64,000 nt of DNA from Desarmillaria ectypa (Eukaryota; Basidiomycota; Agaricomycetes; Agaricales; Physalacriaceae), in the NCBI GenBank assembly GCA_030407005.1, contig JAUDYN010000006.1:2418001-2482000 (forward strand). Direction: 5' to 3'. Each line of letters starts with the position of its first letter. Position 1 is the stretch's first letter. This document shows positions 23,550 through 35,499 of this stretch, in pieces. Both the position numbers and the translations under genes were made by a program. Below the pieces are notes generated by a model, which ran no database searches, was not told where the DNA came from, and saw only the letters and a program-made list of their open reading frames with translations.

Positions 23550-24696
23550 CTTTTAGCAGAAGAATAGGTGTGAATCCTGCATGACCATATCTGTTCCAAA
23601 CATGGGATGTCTCAAATAGTCATTTTCAATTGAGGATCCCAGTTCATATCAACCTTTATGAAGGATCTCTATTGAATGTTGAACATTACCTCAAATACCT
23701 CCACTGCCTATCATCCACAAACTGACAGACAGACAGAGTGAGTCAATCAAGAGATCAAAAAATACCTCCAGATTTTCATCAATCACCAGTAGGATGACTG
23801 GAATTATTGGCTACCAATGATGGAATTTGCCCACAATAACTGCATACACTCAGCCACAGGGAAAAGTCCATTCATGGCCCTTTATGGAAGAAACCCCAGA
23901 CTAATACCTGATTTGATATGAGATACCCTGTTCACCAACCCAACTACTATGGAATTCACTGAAACCATGGCATGAGTCCATAAGGAGATACATGATGCAT
24001 TGGAAAAAGTGGCTATCTAGATGAAGGAGCAATATAACAAAAGAAAACAAGCAGCACAGGATTACCAAATAAGCAATAAGGTCTCACTAGATACCAGTAA
24101 CTTTCATCTACTGCAATCAAAGAAAAAACTAGATGACAAACAAACAGGACCATTTGAGATTCTTAAAATAGTTGGTGTGGCAGTATACAAACTAAAGCTG
24201 CCACCATATTGGAAAATCCATCCCTACTTCAATGAGAAGCTATTGATGCCCTATCTTGAATCTGCTTTTTCTAACCAGCAATTACCACTGCCACCACCTC
24301 CAGACCTCATTGATAGACAAGAAGAGTACAAAATTAAAGAGATACTGGATTCATAGACACATCACATATGAGCCAAGAAAGAACAATGATCTAAGATAGT
24401 AATAGACTATCTGGTCAAATGGAAGGGCTGGATCTGGGAACATAATTCCTGGGTCAGGGAAACTGAGATAACAAATGCACAAGAAGCAATTGCTAAATAT
24501 AAAAAGAACATATAACAAGAATAAGTTATGAATATCACCAAAATTGTAACATCAAACAAAGCAGTGATCACCATCCTAGACTATGAGTATTCAGAAAATA
24601 AAGACATAGCCTATCTTGCACAATGAAGAGATAGAGTCCAATGCTGAGTAAAGAACCCAAATCAAGAGCAATGGAAATCACTACTAGATGCATACT
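23550..24696 (+). mobile_element. Ty3/gypsy copy I: integrase core end and chromodomain
   Basis: Plus-strand fragment starting in the integrase core (VISD-type D and the AYHPQTDGQTE-like region, about 23,600-23,740). An open block (24,021-24,356) carries the integrase C terminus with KKLDDKQTGPFEI and YKLKLPPYWKIHP. A chromodomain follows near 24,400-24,510 (DYLVKWKGWIWEHNSWV). Several stops. Followed by its own LTR. Confidence 0.8.
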
Positions 24697-25119
24697 TGTT
24701 ACGATTTTTCCGTTATCTTATCTTACCTGAGTCATATCCATGACTCAGCCATGTAATCTATCTCAGAATCTGATTTATATCCAGCTATTCGCCAACTACA
24801 ACTCTCATTCTCACCATCTGTCACCCCAGATGCTTTCTATTGGTTCTATGATCCTCCCAGATCATCCTACTTCAACACCGTTCATGCATGGACTCTAGCG
24901 TTTCATCTAATTATAATGCTGTAGAAATACTATATAAACAGAGTAAACTAGACAGTTGTACTCTATCTCTTGTTTAAATTACAATCATATACCTCTTGTC
25001 TGCACAACACAGAAGACTCTAAGCTTCTATCTCTCATCTTGGATGATCGTTCGAATGCATAATGGCCCAGAGAGATCAGCTGATGGTCCCAAGTCACATG
25101 CCCAAGTCAGTGCCTAACA
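24697..25119 (+). repeat. 3' LTR of copy I (423 bp)
   Basis: TGTTACGATT start and CCTAACA end. It retains a few CG dinucleotides and a CATGACTCA stretch shared with the copy D LTR (25,760-26,166), so it belongs to the same subfamily as D. Confidence 0.85.
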
Positions 25120-25561
25120 ATACTGGGCTACTCAAGTAGCATCCCAATATAATACTCCCAAAGAACCTTAGCAGTCAGGACAACTGCTTTAACAAGAGAG
25201 TAATGTTATGATTTTTCACTTCTCCCATCTTATCTTTTATCTTATCATCCTATTCTCATCAAATCATGATAAGCCTCTAAACATAGTTATCTCACCATGG
25301 TTGCATGTCCAATATATTATTTTTTATGTTCATTGCATAGATGCCTCATAGTTATAGATATATATAGCTCTCTCACTTGATATATAAGCAATGTAGTTCA
25401 CACTATAGTTTTTCTATCTTTCAACTAAAGTTTACTTTTATATCACATACTCTCCACAAAGATCTGAAGATCAAAGCCATGACTGAAGAATGACTATCTG
25501 AATGCAAGACAGCCCAATAGATCATGCATGTCTGCAGATCATGTGGACCATGGGTCTAACA
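25120..25561 (+). mobile_element. Copy J: pol tail, polypurine tract and 3' LTR
   Basis: About 85 bp of pol 3' end and polypurine tract (AACAAGAGAGTAA) are followed by a 358-bp LTR (25,204-25,561, TGTTATG..CTAACA). The LTR contains TATATAAG and CTTTCAACTAA. No other part of this copy is visible; it was probably overrun by copy I. Confidence 0.75.
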
Positions 25562-25759
25562 TTTTGTATGAGATTATGGGTGAACTCAGTATTAGACTTA
25601 TTAGTTGGAGTGTCTAGTCTAGGATAATTGTGCAGAGATTCAGGGAGTTATAGAGGATAAAGAATGACTAGCTCTGAGTGTATTCTAGTATATGTTATAA
25701 TCCACTTAGATATCTGCTACAGTAGATGCAGACAATGGGCCTATAAGTTAGAGGTGTAA

Positions 25760-26166
25760 TATTATGATTTTTCTATCTTATCAGAGTCATATCCATGACT
25801 CATCTGTCTAATCAACCATCATTTCTGCTCCATATCAACATACTCACTGACTGTCACCCTCATTCTCACTCACAGTCACCCTAGAATCTTCCTATTAGAC
25901 TATGATCCTTCCAGACTCACCCCTTCGACACTGTTCCAGCATGGACTATATTATTTCATCTAAATATAAATGCTGTACTTACAGTATATGAGCAGAGTAA
26001 GCTACACCATAGTACTCTATCTTTTGACTAAATTACACTCATACACTTTTTATTCATACACCAAAGACCTAGCCCCAAGTCTCAATATGAGTGACTGCTC
26101 AAACACAAAGCAGCTCAGAGACCAAAGGCTTACATCCCAAGTCATGTGATAGACAAGGACATAACA
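25760..26166 (+). repeat. 5' LTR of copy D (407 bp)
   Basis: It begins TATTATG (decayed TGTTATG) and ends ACATAACA. The TATA-like motif reads GTATATGAG and the priming box reads CTTTTGACTAAA, each with one change from sister copies. The left flank 25,562-25,759 holds nothing I recognise. Confidence 0.85.
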
Positions 26167-26179
26167 TTAGTTGAAAGAT
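26167..26179 (+). promoter_or_regulatory. Self-priming primer-binding site of copy D
   Basis: TTAGTTGAAAGAT begins immediately after the LTR. Its reverse complement is ATCTTTCAACTAA, matching the box in sister LTRs and matching its own LTR (ATCTTTTGACTAA) at all but two transition positions. I see no match to a usual tRNA 3' end. Confidence 0.6.
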
Positions 26180-26224
26180 TCCATCCTGCTTCTTCCAATG
26201 CTAGCTGTAAAGAAGCATTCTCTC

Positions 26225-26395
26225 ATGACAAACGAAGAAAACCAACAAAATCCTAGAACCATCTCTCTTGGCATCGCAATCAGTGGTGCCATACTTTTAA
26301 TATTTTTTACTGTCCTTGCCATCTTACTATACAAGGAAGAAATCCGAACCCTCCTTCATCAAAGGAGAACCCAACAACCCCAACTACCACCCTGA
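26225..26395 (+). CDS. Hydrophobic leader ORF of copy D (56 aa from the conserved Met)
   Basis: The frame is open from 26,171, but the methionine conserved with copies B and E is at 26,225 (MTNEENQQ). A polar, Asn/Gln-rich head of about 15 residues is followed by about 23 hydrophobic residues (including ISGAILLIFFTVLAILLY), then a basic tail (KEEIRTLLHQRR) and stop. This looks like a signal anchor or single transmembrane segment. It is immediately upstream of the Pro-rich Gag extension, and a frameshift may have separated the two. Function unknown. Confidence 0.6.
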   Translation: MTNEENQQNPRTISLGIAISGAILLIFFTVLAILLYKEEIRTLLHQRRTQQPQLPP

Positions 26396-27640
26396 CCACT
26401 CCAGCACCCAGAACATGTTCTTCCCTGGGAGTTACCCCCTGCCAGACTGGGACAATGAGAGGCAATACCACTCATCCATCCCTGAGCCTGCTTCATGATT
26501 GTCTCCTCCTCCGAGGGGACAACCAATGATGAGAGGCCCCTGACCTCAGGGCCCTCCTCCACCCATGCACACAATACAAGGGCAGTTTTACTCCAGTATC
26601 AGATGGAATGACCCACCTCTACCCCAGCCCAGGAATATGCATAGCACATACAGACTCAGATCGAGGATGCCCTGCCCCCTTACCCTAGCCCTCCCCATCC
26701 CCATCCCACAACCCCCCACTCTTCACCTGCACAACTGGCGCATCCCTCCCTGCTCTCGCTCCCCTTCCTCTGATGGGTCCTATGACAGACCCTGACACCC
26801 CAATGATCCCAGAATGGATTGAAACCATCCCTATGGGCCCTGGGCCCACAAAAACAACTGGCCCCAAGGAGGGACCAACTCCATCTTCTCTCTCCCCATC
26901 ATTGACCTCTCTGATGAGTCTGACAGGGAGCTTGATGCTCTGACCCTGCCTGCTTTCACTGCCCCCAATGACCCATTTAATGCAAATGGGGCAGACTATA
27001 TGTGGCCTGACCTCTCTGAGGTCGATCGAAGGCTATTCGGCCCCTTCAGGGCTGCTGCTTGGGAGATCTGACATCATGATGTTGAATCAAGAATGCTCTG
27101 GGATGAGCCCAAACCTGATATGGATGAGTGGCTGGCACTCAACTGAGGGGATCCCATATGGGGTCCCAACCTAAACACCACAGTCCATGCCTGGATACAT
27201 GCCAACCGGGAGTGCAACATATTTTGCTCCTCCACCAGGGATATATTACCAGAGCTTTGAGCCCAAGACAAGGATGAGCAGAGGGAGCTGGAATGCTCCC
27301 TATGACAATTATGGTGATTGGAGGTCACACAAGAAGAGTAGGATGGAACAAGAACCCATCTACAATACGTTTACCTATGATACAGGTTACTATAGGCAGG
27401 GATATGCTCAAGAATACAAAAATATCCCTGACTACCCCCCCAATATCCTGGTTGCAAGACCAAAACCATTGCCTGACTCACTGCCACATAGTCGGGCATG
27501 TCAACAAGGCTATCACTCTTACCAGGGTGGCAGTCTTCTCTTCACAGGCATGGGAGAAGATATGGAAGCCAAAACCATCCCTGCAGGAACTGCCACTGCA
27601 GGGGCATTAAGAACCCCAGCAATGGCAGAAGAAATTTAGC
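26396..27640 (+). pseudogene. Gag N-terminal extension of copy D, broken
   Basis: Between leader and capsid lies a Pro-, Ser- and Tyr-rich region with several stops. It contains a block conserved in copies B, E and F: PIIDLSDESD, then DYMWPDLSEVDRRLF (about 26,991-27,035), then PDMDEWLALN (about 27,120-27,150). The last part (27,187-27,639, an open 150-residue block) is Tyr/Gly-rich, ending in a HSYQGGSLLFTGMGEDM motif conserved in copies B and E. I do not recognise the domain from any family. Confidence 0.6.
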
Positions 27641-28014
27641 AACAGATGAAAACTGTGTTGGCCAAGAAGGAGAAATGCATTGCAGAAATGTGCAAAGAGT
27701 TGGAAAGGGAGGAATCCACAAAAAGAATGATGACAGATTACCTCCATGACCAAGAAAAGGAGAAGGAGCTGGACAGGGGAAGATCCTTGGAACCACCAAG
27801 AGGTTATCTGGGGCCAAGGCTGGATTGATACTCAATCCCAAGACCGCCCCCTGGCAAGGGATCCCCCAACCTGATCCCCAACCCAGTTGGGAATGCCGCT
27901 GCCGATGCCCCATATCTGGGCATCAAACCCACCCTTGTCAAGGTTCCCTCTCCATTCAAGGGGGATCACAATGACATTGAGCGCTTCATAGGCAATTGCA
28001 TCATCTACTTTGAA

Positions 28015-28476
28015 GTGTTCAGACACTATTTCCAGGTGCCCTCGCACCTGGTACTATTTGCAACCTCTGATTTTGAGGGGGCCGCCAAGGATTGGTGGGT
28101 CTACAAGAGACCCGAATTCTGGGTTGGTGACTCCTACAACAGGACTGCTGCTCACTTCCGCTACCCCGACTGGGCAGACTTCATTGACATGGTCTCATGC
28201 CAATTCCGAGACCCTACCATCGAGGAAGTCCATGAAAAGTGGATGTTCGACCTTCGAATGGGAGCGCAGCCTGCCTCCCATTACTTCCAGAAGCTGGAAG
28301 AAGAAGCAAAGTTAGTGAGCCAATGGACCGATGAGAATGAGCATAGCACCATGGTGAAGGCAGTCAGACTAGGAGTACCTTCCTCCTATACAACCTTCAT
28401 CTCGACTATGGGCATCAATATTCCATACTCATGCTCAGAATGGAAGGAGTGCATCCTCCAAATATATGAGGAGTGA
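28015..28476 (+). pseudogene. Gag capsid domain of copy D
   Basis: An open 153-residue block of retrotransposon Gag capsid (PF03732-type). Key parts: FEGAAKDWWVYKRP, FRYPDWADFIDMVSCQFRD, the EEVHEKWMFDLRMG helix and SHYFQKLEEEAKL. It ends in a TGA before the linker to the zinc knuckle. The capsid domain builds the particle in this class. Confidence 0.85.
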
Positions 28477-28716
28477 CAATGCAAGTGGATCTTTGATCAG
28501 ACCACCAGCATGCCCTGGGATAGGCAGAAGAAGGATTCCCATCCCCAATCCCAACAGCACCCCAGCGGCAAAGCTGCTGCTGGGGTGACAAGTTCCTTGG
28601 CTCCAAAGCTGACTGCTAATACAGGGGTCAGTTGAGATGCTGGAACTGGTCGATGGACAACATACAGAGGGGTGGGGAAGCCCATGGATATTGATCGACA
28701 ATGAGCAGAAGGGAGA

Positions 28717-28760
28717 TGCTTCAGGTGCAATGAGAAAGGTCATCTGAGCAAGGACTGTCC
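28717..28760 (+). other. CCHC zinc knuckle of copy D Gag
   Basis: Encodes CFRCNEKGHLSKDC, a CX2CX4HX4C nucleocapsid knuckle that binds element RNA. The same motif is at about 2,080-2,125 (copy A), 10,224-10,270 (B) and 33,222-33,275 (E). Confidence 0.9.
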
Positions 28761-30598
28761 TAGAAGAAAAGACTTCAAGGACATTAGGTCAGTAGGGCCC
28801 ACTAACAAAGTGGTGCTGCCTACAACCAAAATTGAAGAAGCAAAAAAGTAGGTCGACAAGAGTTTGATTTCCCTTGCTGGACCAAGTCTCTTGAAGATGA
28901 GTCCTCAGCTTCCATGGGTCAGACTAATTACTATAAACACAGACAATTATCTATGAAATGCAATATACATCATATGACTTCACAGACCCCAAAGCTGAAG
29001 ACCTCCAAAGAATTGACAACAAACAGGTACGTCACACTCCTGAAAGAAGCTGACACAATTATCTATAGTAAATCCTGAGCCCCTGATGAGGTGCAGGATT
29101 TGCCAGGTGGTGCTGGCACTGCCACAAAGTCCACCAAGCCCATATTGTGGAACTCACTGGATATGCAGGTAAAACCATGGACAGAGACTAGTAGGTGAGA
29201 TGCCCTCAGGCCTCTCAGAAGTCCAAAAGTTTCAGTGCTCCTGACGAGTCAGGAGACAAGTCCACCAGCCTTGCCAGGGTTCGTGGGGACCAGGACAGTG
29301 CCTCTCACCAAGGTCAGGATCAGGGCTATGCGCTATCCAAACTGGTGGGAGAACAGCCAGTAGTGGAGCCACAGGCAATGCTGATGAGATTCACCCCAGA
29401 TGTGAAAACCCAGTACTCTGCTGGAACTGGTAGTAGAAGTGGAACCTCAGAAGCCTCAAGCTGAGTCCAATCCTCTCTTGGGATTGTTTGGGTTCTGAAA
29501 GCAACCCAAGCCAAAGAACAGGGAGAAGCTGCTAGCACCCAGGTGGTAAAAAGGAGGCACCCTAGTAGGACCACCACCATCATCAAAGTACCCGATGAAG
29601 AAGATGACACTGCCTTTAGACTGTGGTAAGCAAGCCAGTCCAAAGCCAGTATCCCGATACCCAAAATCCTGCCTAACAAGGGGGTACCAAACCTTGAAGT
29701 CCTGCCAAAACCGGAGGCATGTGATCACATATGGTACAAACCATTTGGGATCAACTGGACTCTATGTGCCATTCATAGTTCCAAGAACTTGGCAATTGCC
29801 AAAGCTGTTCTTTCCACTTGGGTTCATCCCAAAAGACTTGGAGAGATAACCAATGAGCTTATCCAGAGCTTAAAAACCAAAGAGAGTTTTACATGTGAGC
29901 AGCTCCATGAACTTCATGAACTGATTTGATATATCCACAGAACCAAGAGCTCAGGACGAGACTTCTTGGTGGATATCCAGCTTTCTCCCTGCACAGGAAA
30001 GAAGATGTTGACAACCCGAGCATTGTTGGATAGTGGCTGCACAGGCAGCTCTATCAACCAAACCTATGTCCAACAACACCAGTTGGACACCCAAAAAGCT
30101 GCTTCTCTCCTCTCCCATGCCTGTATATAATGCAGATGGTACCCATAACAAAGCTGGTGATGTAACTGAATTCATGAAACTCCAAATGACCATCAGAGAT
30201 CACATCAAATGAATTGACCTTGTGGTCATGGATCTAGGCTCCAAGACAGTGTAATTGGGCCATGACTGGCTTAAACACCACAATCCTTTTGTTAACTGGA
30301 AGGTGGGAACCATGACATTTGCATGATGACATTGTGTAAAAAATCATTTCACTCTCCCTGACTCCAATGAAGAAGACAGATGGGATGAAGAGCTAGAAGA
30401 AGGAGAAACCATTTTAGTGGTAAACATGTGAGAAGAAATTATTCTTCGAGCAGTTCACCATGTGAACGAATTAGCAGCAGCTGCAAATGCAGAAAAACCA
30501 AAACAAACATTTGAGGAGCTTGTGCCTCCTCAGTACCAGAGCTTTAAAAATTTATTCTCAAAAGAAAGCTTTGATGATCTACCAGAATGAAGACCCTG

Positions 30599-31400
30599 GG
30601 ACCATGCCATCGAACTAGTCCCCAATGCCAAATCCACGTTAGACTGCAAAGTATATTCACTCAACCGAAATGAACAAGAACAACTTGACAAGTTCCTCAA
30701 TGAAAACCTTGATTCTGGGAGGATTTGACCTTCTAAATCTCCATTTGCCTCTCTCTTCTTCTTCATCAAGAAAAAGGACAGTTCTCTACATCCTGTTCAG
30801 GATTATCACAAACTGAATGAAATGACAATCAAGAATTGATACCCACTCCTCTTAATCTCCGAACTCATCGACAAACTATGAGGAGCAAAGTATTTCTCCA
30901 AACTAGATGTTCGATGGGGATACAACAATATACGAATCTGGGATGGAGATGAAGAAAAGGCTGCATTCAGAACTAACTGAGGACTTTTTGAACCCACAGT
31001 CATGTTCTTTGGCCTTACCAATTCACCAGCCACATTCCAGTGGATGATGAATGATATTTTCAAAGATCTAATTGCTGGAGGAAAAGTTACCATCTATCTC
31101 GATGATATTCTCATATTCATGAAATTCTTGTCTGAACACTACATCATTGTTCAACAAGTTCTACAACACTTATGGGAAAACAAGTTGTTTCTTAAAGCAG
31201 AGAAATGTGAGTTTGAAGTACTCAAAACTGAATACCTTGGTGTCATCATCAGCAAAGATGCTATCTGCATGGATCCAGTCAAGATCACTGGGATAGCAGA
31301 ATGGCCCACCCCGACAAAAAAGAAGGAACTGCAATCTTTCCTAGGCTTTACAAACTTTTATCGCAAGTTCATTCACAACTATTCAAAGATTATATGACCC
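30599..31400 (+). pseudogene. Reverse transcriptase of copy D
   Basis: RT palm and fingers, including LTNSPATFQWMMNDIF and the intact catalytic YLDD (31,095-31,106), then the VLKTEYLGVIIS and KKELQSFLGFTNFYRKFI thumb signatures typical of Ty3/gypsy. The block 31,002-31,397 is open; upstream it is interrupted by TGA codons. Comparison with copies A and B shows the YLDD to YLNN change occurred in those lineages. Confidence 0.9.
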
Positions 31401-31421
31401 CTTACCCAGCTAACTGGAAAG

Positions 31422-31769
31422 ATGGACTGGACATGGAGATCAGACCAGGAACAAGCATTTTCACAACTCAAAAAGTTGATGACAACAAATGTTGTCCTGA
31501 CAATTCCCTCTGACAATGGAAAATTCCGGGTTGAGGCCGATGCCAGTGATGGAGCCATTGGCACCATCCTAAGCCAAGAACAGAATGGCAAATGGAGGCC
31601 CGTGGCTTTCATGTCAAAAGCTATAATGATCACCAAACAAAACTACGAAATCTATGACAAAGAATTGTTGGCCATCACGCTAGCCCTAGAAGAATGGCAC
31701 CATTATCTCATGGGCACCAAAGAAACCATCGAAATCTGGATGGATCACCAGAATCTTCAGTATTTCTGA
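31422..31769 (+). pseudogene. RNase H domain of copy D
   Basis: An open 115-residue block with FRVEADASDGAIGTIL (catalytic Asp in EADAS), MSKAIMITKQNYEIYDKELL (catalytic Glu) and the WMDHQNLQYF end, which is the Ty3/gypsy RNase H layout. Stops lie just before and after. Confidence 0.9.
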
Positions 31770-31999
31770 AAGCCCCAGAAGCTGAATTGCCAACAAGCAC
31801 AATGGGTCACAGAACTAGCCGAATTCCACTTTATCCTTCAACATAAAGCTGGAATCGCTAACAAAAAGGCAGACCTCCTTAGTTGATGAGATCATCACAA
31901 TCAAGGAAAGGAAGACAACCAAGACATCATCATCCTTTCCCCTGAACATTTCTGGGCATTAATATTGCCCACTACTGAAGAATGAATCACACATATAAG

Positions 32000-33165
32000 A
32001 GACGCAACTCGACAAAAGAGTCAATGGGACCAAGGGATTGAGAAATCCCTCAACCATGAAAGAGGAATCACCTAAGAAGACGAAATCTTGTGGTATGATG
32101 GGTGAATTTATATTCCCCAAGAACCTTCACTTTGTGGGGAGATCATTTTGCAATACTATGATCACATCACTGTGGGCTATCCAGGAATCACAAAGACTAA
32201 AGAACTCATTCTTTGCAAGTATTGGTGGCCAAAAATGAAAAGAGATGTCGAATCCTATATCAAAGGATGCGAAACTTGTCAATGAATGAAGAGTGATATG
32301 CAGGCCAAGGCTGCTCCTCTTCACCCCAATGCAATCCCAGATATTCCCTGGACTCACATTTCAGTCAACATGGTCACCAGACTCCCAGAATCAGAAGGAT
32401 TCAATGCCTTACTCATCATCATAGACTGATTCTCCAAGAACATAATTCTCATTCCATGCAATGAAGATTTATCTGCTGAAGGATGGGCTTTAATGCTCCA
32501 CAACTATGTATATGCAAAACATGAAATGCCTCAAGTAGTCATCTCAGATTGAGAACCACAGTTCGTATCAGCATTTATAAAGGAACTCTACCAAATGCTG
32601 GACATTATGCAAAATGCCTCTATGGCATATCATCCTCAGACCAATGGGCAGACCAAGAGAGTCAACCAGGAGGTTGAAAAATACCTCCGAATCTTTGTCA
32701 ACAATCGACAAACTGACTCGGTTGCATGGTTATCCCTCGCAGAATTCACTCACAATAATCGAATTCATTCAGCCATGGGAAAAAGCCCATTCATGGTCCT
32801 TTATGGACAAAATCCCTGGCTCATTCCAGAATCAATCCAGAAAATGAATTTTGCCAATGCTGCAGCTGTCAACTTCACCGAAACCATGGTCAAAGTCTAT
32901 AAAGAAGTCCACAACACTTTGGAAAAAGCAGCAGTACAAATGAAGGCACAATACAACAAAAAGAAACAGTCACCTCAGAAATACCAAGTTGGTGATAAAG
33001 TCTGGCTTGATACTGCCAATCTTCATCTTTCACAACCAAAGAAAAAGCTCGATGACAAATGAACGGGACCATTCGAGATCATCAAAAAGTCAGGAGTAAC
33101 AGCATACAAGCTAAAGCTGCCACCTCATTGGAAAATATATTCCCAATTCAATGAAAAACTGTTGA
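32000..33165 (+). pseudogene. Integrase of copy D, C-terminally truncated
   Basis: H2C2 zinc-binding domain (about 32,150-32,285, with YWWPKMKRDVESYIKGC), then the DDE core with NMVTRLPESEG, the second Asp in VISD and the Glu region in YHPQTNGQTKRVNQEVEKYL. The block 32,595-33,062 is open and runs into the C-terminal domain (DKVWLDTANLHL). The frame then meets a TGA and is cut at 33,165. The chromodomain seen in copies AC and I is missing. Confidence 0.88.
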
Positions 33166-34159
33166 CTGTAGCACCACTTTGTTAGTGGGCCCTACTGACC
33201 GAATGTCCTTGAACTCTTTTCTCCTAGGGCAATCCTTGCTCATGTGACCCTTTTCATCACAGCAGAAGCACCTGCCCTCTGCTTTGTGTTGATCTATGTC
33301 CATGGGCTTCCCTGCCCCTCTGTATTTCATCCATCTTCCTGTTCCAGCATCCTGGCTCATCCCGGTGTTGGTCATCAGCTTTGGTGCCAAGTAACTTGTC
33401 GCCCCAGCAGCAGCTTTGCTGAGATGTTGTTGTTGTTGTTGGAGACAGGAATCCTTCTTCTGCCTATCCCTGGGCATGCCAGTGGTTTGGTCAAAGATCC
33501 ATTTGTGCTATCGCTCTTCATACATGTGCAAGATTCACTCCTTCTATTCTGAGTATGAGCGCAGAATATTGACACCCATGTTGGATATAAAGGTCATATA
33601 GGAGGAAGGTACTCCTAAACATATGGCCTTTACCATGGTGCCATGCTCATTTTCATCAGTTCACTGATCCACTAATTTTGCCTCCTCTTCTAGTTTCTAG
33701 AGGTAATGGGAGGTGGGTTTGCACTCTCATGCAGAGGTTGAACATCTGCTTTTCATGGATCTCCTCAATCATAGGGTCTCAGAATTGTCACGAGACCATG
33801 TTGATGAAGTCGCTCCAGTCAGGGTAGCAGAAATGGGTGGTGGTCCCATCATAGGCATCGCCGATCCAGAATTTGGGTCTCTTGTAGACCCACCAGTCCT
33901 TGGTGGCCCCCTCGAAATGGGAGGTTGTGAATAGTACCAGATGCGAAGGCACCTGGAAATAGTGACAAAACACTTTGAAATAAGCGATGCAATCACCTAT
34001 GAAGCATTTAATGTCATCATGATCCCCTTTGAATGGGGCAGGGACCTTGACGAGAGTTGGTTTGATGCCCAGGTAAGGGGCATCAGTGGGTGCGTTTCCA
34101 ATGGGGTTTGGAATAGGGTCAGGAGGTCCTTTTCCAGGGGGCAGTCTAGGGATTGAATA

Positions 34160-34981
34160 TCAATCTACTCGTGATCTGACAGGGGGATATCCTCTTGGAG
34201 GGTCTGTTGGTCTTCCACACTCCAGCTCCTTTCCTTTTTCCTTTCTAAGGTATTCCTCCATACCTTCTTGAGTGGTTTCTTTTTTCATGAGCTCGTCGCA
34301 CATTTCTTGAATGTGCTTTTCCTTTTTGGCTAGCACATTCTTGATGCGCTGCTGAAGTTCCTCCATGGTTTTCAGCATAGAGGAGGATTCTGCAGGATGG
34401 GTATCTGTTGTCATGTCTTCTCCCATGCCTGTGAATAGAAGACTACCACTCTGATAGGGGTAGTATCCTTGTTGACATGCCTGATAGTGAGGTGGTGAAT
34501 CAGGCAGGGGACATGGTCTTGTGACCAGAGTATTGGGTGGGTAATTGGGGATATTCATATATTGGGGCTGGAAGTAGTCCAGCCTGCCATAGTGTCCATA
34601 ATCAAAATTGGGCATTTTGCCCCTCCTCTGCCTCTCTATCTGCCTCCAGCCACTATAACCTTCAAAGGGAACATTCCAGTTCCCATTGTTTGTCCTCATC
34701 TCAGGGTCATAACCCTGGTAGTAAGTCTCCAGTGGCAGTGGGGAAAAGATTTCGGTGCCTGTTTGCATGAATGTGGGCACAAATGGTAGTGTTTGGATTG
34801 GGGCCCTGGATGATGTCACCCCAGTTAAGTGCCAGCCACTCATCCATGTCAGGTCTGGACTTGGTCCAGAGCATTCTTTCTTCAATGTCGGCATATTGAA
34901 GGTTCCAGATGGTGGTCCTAAAGGGGCTGAATAGGTCCCTGTCAATCTCAGAGAGGTCAGGCCAGTTATAATCTGCTCCAT
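34160..34981 (-). pseudogene. Gag extension and start of Gag in copy E (273-aa open block)
   Basis: Its second half is the genuine Gag frame: the QGYYPYQSGSLLFTGMGEDM motif shared with copies B and D, then a Lys/Glu-rich coiled-coil-like segment (VLAKKEKHIQEMCDELMKK) and the DPPRGYPP linker. The first half is in a different frame from the conserved WPDLSEIDRDLF block, which overlaps it, so a frameshift lies between. Capsid follows at about 33,500-34,100. Confidence 0.65.
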
Positions 34982-35499
34982 TTGGGTTAAAGGGGCTGTC
35001 AGAGGCAGTGGGGATTGGTGGGGTCAGAGGGTCAAACTCCCCATCAGAGTCATCAGAGAGCTCGATGATGGGGAGGGAATTTGAGGAGTCTGTTGCCCAG
35101 GGGTCATCAGTGCATCCTCAATGCCAAGGTCCATAGGGATAGTTTCAATCTATCCCTGGATTGTCAGAGGCTCAGGGCTCAGGGGAGAGGGAATTTGACC
35201 ATGGAGGTATTTTCCAGTTGTGGGGTTGAAGTGTAGGGGTAGGGGCATGGGGATGAGCAGGGAGGGAGTATGGGGGGGGGGGATCCTTGAATGTAGCCCA
35301 TATGTTCCTCACATATTCTTCAGTGGGGGTGGGGGTGGGTCATTCCAGCCAGAATGTTGCAGGTCTTGCTCATATCTCAGCTTCATGTGCATCCTCAATG
35401 GAGGAGGCAGAGGTGTTTGGGTCTGCGAAGTGGACCTGGGAATGAATGAGTGAAATTTCTTCTCATTCTCCCAGTCAGGCAGGGGGTATCCTCTGGGGA

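Larger units (their letters stand above)
25760..33165 (+). mobile_element. Ty3/gypsy copy D, the most complete element, 3'-truncated
   Basis: A plus-strand chromovirus-type element with 5' LTR, primer-binding site, leader, Gag extension, Gag capsid (about 27,880-28,476), CCHC knuckle (28,717-28,760), protease (about 29,960-30,260), reverse transcriptase (about 30,620-31,400), RNase H (31,500-31,770) and integrase (about 32,000-33,165). It is cut inside the integrase C terminus, before the chromodomain, where minus-strand copy E begins. It is the best-preserved copy, keeping more CG dinucleotides and the catalytic YLDD, but has many in-frame stops, so it cannot be autonomous. Confidence 0.9.

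Noticed and set aside
26359..26574. Several Gly/Pro-rich minus-strand frames over copy D (26,359-28,743)
   Set aside because: They are reverse frames of the Pro-rich Gag extension and capsid.
33426..33445. TTG/GTT trinucleotide run
   Set aside because: It reads as a Gln/Asn run in the Gag linker of copy E on the minus strand, not an independent microsatellite locus.
35271..35282. G-rich run in copy E
   Set aside because: A homopolymer expansion inside the Pro-rich coding region; too short to propose a G-quadruplex function.
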